Shown here piece after piece: positions 6,970 to 10,807 of a stretch of 10,807 bases of DNA. Every line of letters starts with the position of its first letter. Positions within the stretch are counted from its first letter, which is position 1. The notes below the pieces were generated by a model that was given only the letters and a program-made list of their open reading frames with translations, was not told the origin of the DNA and ran no database searches. The position numbers and the translations under genes are program-made. Source of the DNA: Pseudomonadales bacterium (lineage in GTDB: Bacteria > Pseudomonadota > Gammaproteobacteria > Pseudomonadales > IMCC2047); assembly GCA_021736745.1 (NCBI GenBank), contig JAIPFG010000078.1:1-10807 (forward strand), written 5' to 3'.

Positions 6970-8646
6970 ATGGGAATAACGAACAAGCTAAAAAGCCTAT
7001 TTTCCAATAAATTAATATTAGGCACGACCATTGGTACAGCCCTGATATTTATGCTGGCAGGTATTATCTTCTGGGGCGGTTTTAACACGGCAATGGAGGC
7101 GACGAATACGCTGGGGTTCTGCATTAGCTGCCATGAGATGGAAGAAAATGTCTTTCAAGAGTATAAGAAAACAATTCACTATACGAACCGTAGCGGTGTG
7201 CGTGCGACCTGCTCGGATTGCCATGTGCCTGATCCATGGGTGTATAAATTTGTACGTAAAATCAAAGCGTCGAACGAGTTGTTGCATAAAGTCTTAGGCA
7301 GTATTAATACCCCGGAAAAATTTGATGGGAAACGCCTGAAACTGGCGAAAAATGTTTGGCATAACATGAAAGACACAGATTCTCGAGAGTGTCGTAATTG
7401 CCATGATTATTCAACGATGACCCCCGAAACTCAGAAACCGAGGGCGCGGAAACAGCATATGAATGCTATGCAAGCGGGCAATACCTGTATCGACTGCCAT
7501 AAAGGTATTGCGCATAAAGCGGTTCATGATCAATTGACTGATGAAGAGCTAGACAAATTAACAGTACCGAAGCCTGAGCGTGCCATTCCGCTACCACCGC
7601 AGTGGGTTAAGTTTATAGAGGAGCAAGCGGCCGCTAAAGAAGCAAATGTGCAGCCCGCTGCCACAAACTCTGCTGAAGAAGTGGCAATAGCTCTAGCGAC
7701 TTCGGTTGTGGCAGATACCGCTGGCGCAGCCCCAGTTGCCTCATCGTTTGACTGGAGTACTGCCCCGGTGCGCAATGTTACCTTATTTTATCCGGGCGAG
7801 GCCTCGATGGAATGGGTGTTAGGACGTAAGCACGGTGGTGCTCGCTCTTTCAAAAAGGGCGATCGTTGTGTTGATTGTCATGACGAAGAAACGGCGGACA
7901 TAGGGCAGAAAATAGTCTCTGGTGAAAAACTTGAGTCTCAGATAATACCGGGCAAGCGAGGCAGTATCCCCGTGGCAGTGCAAGCGATGCATGATACGGA
8001 GAATCTCTATTTGCGATTCCAATGGGCGGATACTGAACATACGCCGGTACCCTTCGTTGCTGGTGGCAAAATGGATAGCAAAAATGCCATGAAGCTAGCC
8101 GTAATGTTGGCTACCGATGAAGTAGAGTACGCTGATCGAGCGGGTTGTTGGGGCACCTGCCATGCTGACCTCAATACGATGCCTTATGCGCCGCAAGGGC
8201 AGGACGTGACCAAATATCTCACGGAAAGCCGCACTGACATTGAAATTCGTGGTCGAAATGACAAACCTTTAGGTGGTTGGGATCAGCGTAAAACTGATGA
8301 TGAAATCACGGCGGAATACAGTGCTGGACGGTACATGGACATCATTCGCTATAAAGCCGGAGAAGGCATAGTGGAAGATGGTGCCATCCTGGCGGATCGA
8401 GTGATGCATAAAAACTCTATCGGCGAATTTAACGCAATTAATCAGAATGGCCAGTGGGTAGTCGAAGTCAAGCGTCCATTGAAGTCGGATAAGCCGGATG
8501 ATATAAATTTAGTTCTGGGTCAGGTCTACAATTTTGGTTTTGCGATACATGATGATTACGCGAATGCACGGTATCACCATGTTTCATTGGGGTATAAGTT
8601 GGGCTTTGATAGTGGTGATGTCGAAATCAACGCAGTAAAAAGGTAG
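6970..8646 (+). CDS. NapC/NirT tetraheme cytochrome fused to an EB_dh-type heme domain
   Basis: A 558-residue membrane-anchored multiheme cytochrome, probably passing electrons from quinol to periplasmic nitrite reductase. An N-terminal anchor helix (about 15-37) is followed by a NapC/NirT domain with four CXXCH sites: CISCH at 51-55, CSDCH at 81-85, CRNCH at 141-145 and CIDCH at 173-177. The sequence from IHYTNRSGVRATCSDCH to ARKQHMNAM and CIDCHKGIAH is highly typical. An Ala/Glu-rich linker (about 215-258) leads to a C-terminal domain (about 265-558) resembling the ethylbenzene-dehydrogenase gamma-subunit/DMSO-reductase heme-binding fold. That domain carries CVDCH at 300-304 and the unusual CWGTCH at 393-398 (CX3CH). 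Classical NirT has only the first part (about 200 residues). GGGGAG at 6956-6961 supports the start. Assignment of the second domain rests on motif memory (HDTENLYLRFQW, CWGTCHADLNTMP, GFAIHDD). Confidence 0.9.
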   Translation: MGITNKLKSLFSNKLILGTTIGTALIFMLAGIIFWGGFNTAMEATNTLGFCISCHEMEENVFQEYKKTIHYTNRSGVRATCSDCHVPDPWVYKFVRKIKASNELLHKVLGSINTPEKFDGKRLKLAKNVWHNMKDTDSRECRNCHDYSTMTPETQKPRARKQHMNAMQAGNTCIDCHKGIAHKAVHDQLTDEELDKLTVPKPERAIPLPPQWVKFIEEQAAAKEANVQPAATNSAEEVAIALATSVVADTAGAAPVASSFDWSTAPVRNVTLFYPGEASMEWVLGRKHGGARSFKKGDRCVDCHDEETADIGQKIVSGEKLESQIIPGKRGSIPVAVQAMHDTENLYLRFQWADTEHTPVPFVAGGKMDSKNAMKLAVMLATDEVEYADRAGCWGTCHADLNTMPYAPQGQDVTKYLTESRTDIEIRGRNDKPLGGWDQRKTDDEITAEYSAGRYMDIIRYKAGEGIVEDGAILADRVMHKNSIGEFNAINQNGQWVVEVKRPLKSDKPDDINLVLGQVYNFGFAIHDDYANARYHHVSLGYKLGFDSGDVEINAVKR

Positions 8647-8684
8647 AATTTTGGGGTGTGGCTGTTAACAAATACAGGTATATC

Positions 8685-9038
8685 ATGATGAGGCACCCTT
8701 TCCCTTCGCTACTAAAAATACCTCATTTCAGCTTATTGGCCATGCTGGTGCTTACTAGCGTGGCTCAAGCTGACACAGTTGAAATAGAGATTTTTAAAAA
8801 ACAGTATATCCCTCAAGAGTTGACGATCAATCAGGGTGATACGGTACGCTGGGTAAATAAGGAGAAACGCCAATACCACAGCGTATTTTTTGAAGCGCTT
8901 GGTGAGAAAGATGGCGAGTATTTTTGGCCCGAAGAGGTGTTTGAACGCAGGTTCGATTTACCAGGAAGCTTTCCCTATCGCTGTGGCCCCCACCCTGAAA
9001 TGACGGGCATTATTCATGTCCGGGGTAATGATAAATAG
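8685..9038 (+). CDS. Periplasmic blue copper protein (cupredoxin, amicyanin/pseudoazurin-like)
   Basis: A small periplasmic type 1 copper electron carrier, probably a donor to NirS. From the ATG at 8685 the precursor has 117 residues: a signal peptide (MMRHPF, hydrophobic stretch, cleavage after SVAQA near 29) and a single cupredoxin domain. Copper ligands are visible as H65 (YHSV) and the C-terminal loop C100-GP-H103-PE-M106. This C-x2-H-x2-M spacing is that of amicyanin and pseudoazurin rather than plastocyanin. A GTG at 8658 would add nine residues ahead of the signal peptide, but its GGGG is too close to act as a ribosome site; CAGG before 8685 is better placed. The next ATG (8688) is equally possible. 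The gene begins 38 bases after the cytochrome fusion and is probably cotranscribed with it. Confidence 0.88.
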   Translation: MMRHPFPSLLKIPHFSLLAMLVLTSVAQADTVEIEIFKKQYIPQELTINQGDTVRWVNKEKRQYHSVFFEALGEKDGEYFWPEEVFERRFDLPGSFPYRCGPHPEMTGIIHVRGNDK

Positions 9039-9044
9039 AGCGAT

Positions 9045-10259
9045 TTATGGTTCAGTGCTGACACCCTCTTTCTTCAACATGACTTTCTCACAGATATGCT
9101 TGCCGATAGGTATCGCGGAAGTTGCTGCAGGAGAAGGCGCGTTGCAGACGTGCAGAGACCGCCTCGACTCGGCAAATAGAAAGTCATGGACCATAGAGCC
9201 ATCGCTTAAGACAGCCTGTGCGCGAATTCCGGTTGGGAAGGGTTGCAGATCGGCGATCCCAATTTGCGGACAGTATTTTTGTATCTGTTTCAGATAACCC
9301 GATTTGAACCAGGCGTTCTTTAGTTCTATTAAACCTGGCTTGAGCTACTTTTTCAGGTTAGCCCAAAATCCCGGGAAACGTAGCATTTCCCAGCTATCTT
9401 TTAGGTCAAGATTATATTGGCCATAGCCTTCACGTTTCCAGCCAAGCAAAGCGTTTGGGCCAACGGTAATGGAGCCATCGATCATGCGGGTTAGGTGGAC
9501 ACCGAGGAAAGGTAAGTTGGGATCAGGAATGGGATAAATAAGATGTTGGGTTAGGTTATTGAGGCGCGCAGAGAGTTGATAATATTCCCCTCGGAATGGG
9601 ATGATTTGGAAATCAATCGGGAGATCGAGCATGCGCGCAATACGGTCGGCCATCAAGCCGGCACAAGCGATTAAAAAACGACCATGGTAAATGCCATGAT
9701 TGGTATTGACGACTACCTGCTCTTTTTCTTCGGATAAACCAATCACCTCATGCTTCAACAAATAGTGCCCCCCCATTGAGCGAAATTCGTTCGCCATAGT
9801 TTGGGCCACACGTTGATAATCAACGATACTGGTTGCTTTGACATAAATAGCGCCGACCCCACTAATATTGGGTTCCCTCTTCTTGAGCTGTTTTTGTGTC
9901 AATGGCACGGCATCGATTCGGTTTTGTTTGCAGCGCGCCAGCAGAGCGACCATACGCTCCTCTTCCAGGCTGTTTGTGGCTACGAGGAGTTTTCCGCATT
10001 GTTGGTAGGGAATCCGGTGGCGCCGACAAAAATCCTGAGTGGCGGTCACGCCTTCTCGGCAAAAATGCGCTTTTAAGCTGCCGGGAGCATAGTAGACACC
10101 CGCATGCATAACACCACTATTCCGGCCGGTTTGATGTAAGGCAAAATCCGATTCTTTCTCTAGAAGCAGAATGGAGGAACGGGGTTGCTGCTGTTGCAGT
10201 TGCCATGCCGTAGAGAGTCCAATAATACCGCCGCCGATAATAATGTAGTCGTAAATCAT
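9045..10259 (-). pseudogene. lhgO: L-2-hydroxyglutarate dehydrogenase with an in-frame amber stop
   Basis: An FAD-dependent, membrane-associated oxidoreductase that oxidises L-2-hydroxyglutarate to 2-oxoglutarate and feeds electrons to quinone. The intact part (304 residues, 10259-9348) has the FAD dinucleotide motif GGGIIG at 9-14, E34 closing the fold, HQTGRNSGVMHAGVYY at 42-57, LMADR, PFRGEY, and IYPIPDPNLPFLGVHLTRM. It then meets TAG at 9345-9347. The same frame continues without interruption for 99 codons to TAA at 9045-9047, and that stretch is plainly the missing LhgO C-terminus (FKSGYL, QKYCP, DLQPFPTGIRAQAV, VCNAPSPAATSAIPIG). Total length is about 404 codons, close to E. coli LhgO (422). 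It follows lrp by 17 bases. It could be a recent nonsense pseudogene, a sequencing error or a readthrough case. Confidence 0.88.
9345..9347 (-). other. In-frame amber codon interrupting lhgO
   Basis: TAG is read on the minus strand between AAA AAG and CTC AAG. In alignment by eye with E. coli LhgO it falls on a position equivalent to His in LQNHLRSGL. One-base changes from CAG, TGG, TAC, TAT or AAG, among others, would create it. TAG also ends argS, the cytochrome fusion and the cupredoxin here, so it is an ordinary stop in this genome. Confidence 0.9.
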
Positions 10260-10276
10260 GCGATCTGTCTTTCAGG

Positions 10277-10759
10277 TTATTTGTAAGGGATCGGAATAGT
10301 CAGTGTTTCTTTGACGGCTTCCATCACTACAATACTGGTAGATTCATTAACCCCTGGAACGGTCAATAGCGTTTCGCCGAGAAATTCTCGGTAGGCGCTC
10401 ATATTAGCGACACGGGCTTTTAACAGGTAGTCAAAATTGCCGGATACCAAATAGCACTCCTGAACTTCCGGCAGGTTAATGACGGCTCGCTTAAAGTCTT
10501 CAAAGGTTTCTGGAGAAGTGCGTGCCAATCGAATCTGAACAAAGACAATGAGTCCTGCATCCAAATACTCTGGCGTGAGGATAGCCGTGTAACCTTTGAT
10601 ATAACCTTCTCGTTCCAAGCGTTTTACCCTTTCAATACAGGGTGTTGTGGTCAGGCCGACTTTGCGGGCAAGCTCGGCATAGGTTGTCCTTCCCTCCTGT
10701 TGCAGTATACGAAGAATATGTCGATCAATGCGGTTCAATTGTGCTGCGGTGGGTTTCAT
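10277..10759 (-). CDS. lrp: Lrp/AsnC-family transcriptional regulator (Lrp-like)
   Basis: A 160-residue DNA-binding regulator very similar to E. coli Lrp (164 residues), which senses leucine and other amino acids. A winged helix-turn-helix occupies about 8-60: LNRIDRHILRILQQEGRTT, then AELARKVGLTTTPCIERVKRLEREGYIKGY with the recognition helix near TPCIERV. The ligand-binding/oligomerisation (RAM) domain covers about 70-155, with EVQECYLVSGNFDYLLKARV and the GETLLTVPGVNESTSIVV stretch. It shares strand with lhgO, 17 bases upstream, so the two form a likely operon and Lrp may control L-2-hydroxyglutarate or amino-acid catabolism. A true global Lrp and a local paralogue cannot be separated from this window alone, so the symbol is tentative. 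Confidence 0.9.
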   Translation of the reverse strand: MKPTAAQLNRIDRHILRILQQEGRTTYAELARKVGLTTTPCIERVKRLEREGYIKGYTAILTPEYLDAGLIVFVQIRLARTSPETFEDFKRAVINLPEVQECYLVSGNFDYLLKARVANMSAYREFLGETLLTVPGVNESTSIVVMEAVKETLTIPIPYK

Positions 10760-10790
10760 CAGCTTGGCCCTATTACCTTTTTAGTTGAAA

Positions 10791-10806
10791 ATGTTGTTAT
10801 TAACAT
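10791..10806. promoter_or_regulatory. AT-rich palindrome upstream of lrp
   Basis: ATGTT (10791-10795) and AACAT (10802-10806) are reverse complements flanking an AT-rich centre with an inner GTTA-t-TAAC. The site lies 32 bases upstream of the lrp start and could be part of its promoter or a self-regulation operator. Lrp sites are degenerate and AT-rich, so this is weak evidence; the window ends here. Confidence 0.22.
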
Positions 10807-10807
10807 A

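Noticed and set aside
8658..8684. GTG start adding nine residues to the cupredoxin
   Set aside because: The preceding GGGG overlaps or abuts the GTG, and the extra residues sit before a good signal peptide. ATG at 8685 has better spacing.
9016..9297. Rightward 93-codon frame after the cupredoxin
   Set aside because: It is the antisense of the conserved lhgO C-terminal coding region and resembles no protein.
9345..9347. TAG reassigned as a sense codon (for example pyrrolysine)
   Set aside because: TAG ends argS, the cytochrome fusion and the cupredoxin at their expected C-termini.
9345..9356. Programmed frameshift at the A-rich CTGAAAAAGTAG in lhgO
   Set aside because: The homologous C-terminus continues in the same frame, so a single shift would leave it. 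The heptamer is also not a true slippery site.

Overview
The window looks like chromosomal DNA of a denitrifying gammaproteobacterium of moderate GC. ArgS and Lrp read closely like their E. coli counterparts, and there is a periplasmic cytochrome cd1 nitrite reductase locus. The species cannot be fixed from sequence alone. No tRNA, rRNA, CRISPR array, insertion sequence or phage gene was recognised.

Left part (1-2528, rightward). A 45-codon gene tail of GC-rich codon use ends at 138 and is followed by a perfect 13-bp inverted repeat. Then come a protein with two successive thioredoxin-fold halves (CGEC and CPHC) and a membrane-anchored FMN/[3Fe-4S] glutamate-synthase-like protein; the two may be cotranscribed.

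Middle (2545-4829). A small leftward gene with an arginine-rich tail is divergent from argS, whose real start is most likely at 3087. A 401-base non-coding stretch follows. It holds an imperfect stem-loop, a direct repeat, a perfect FNR/Dnr-type box (TTGAT-N4-ATCAA) correctly spaced from a -10 element, and a long 5'-UTR hairpin.

Denitrification module (5231-9038, rightward). nirS (cytochrome cd1 nitrite reductase) is followed by a strong intrinsic terminator. Next is a fusion of a NapC/NirT-type tetraheme quinol dehydrogenase with an ethylbenzene-dehydrogenase-type heme domain, then an amicyanin/pseudoazurin-like blue copper protein. A plausible electron path runs from membrane quinol through the cytochrome fusion and cupredoxin to NirS, which reduces nitrite to nitric oxide. 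No heme d1 biosynthesis gene is present here.

Right part (9045-10759, leftward). An lrp-type regulator precedes lhgO (L-2-hydroxyglutarate dehydrogenase). lhgO carries an in-frame amber codon at 9345-9347, followed by 99 further codons of well-conserved LhgO sequence. It is therefore annotated as a probable recent pseudogene. The lhgO 3' end lies 6 bases from the cupredoxin stop.

Points most worth a second look: the amber-interrupted lhgO, the NirT/EB_dh cytochrome fusion with a CX3CH motif, the His-rich insertion in NirS, the layered nirS control region, and the double thioredoxin-fold protein beside the membrane GltB-like enzyme.
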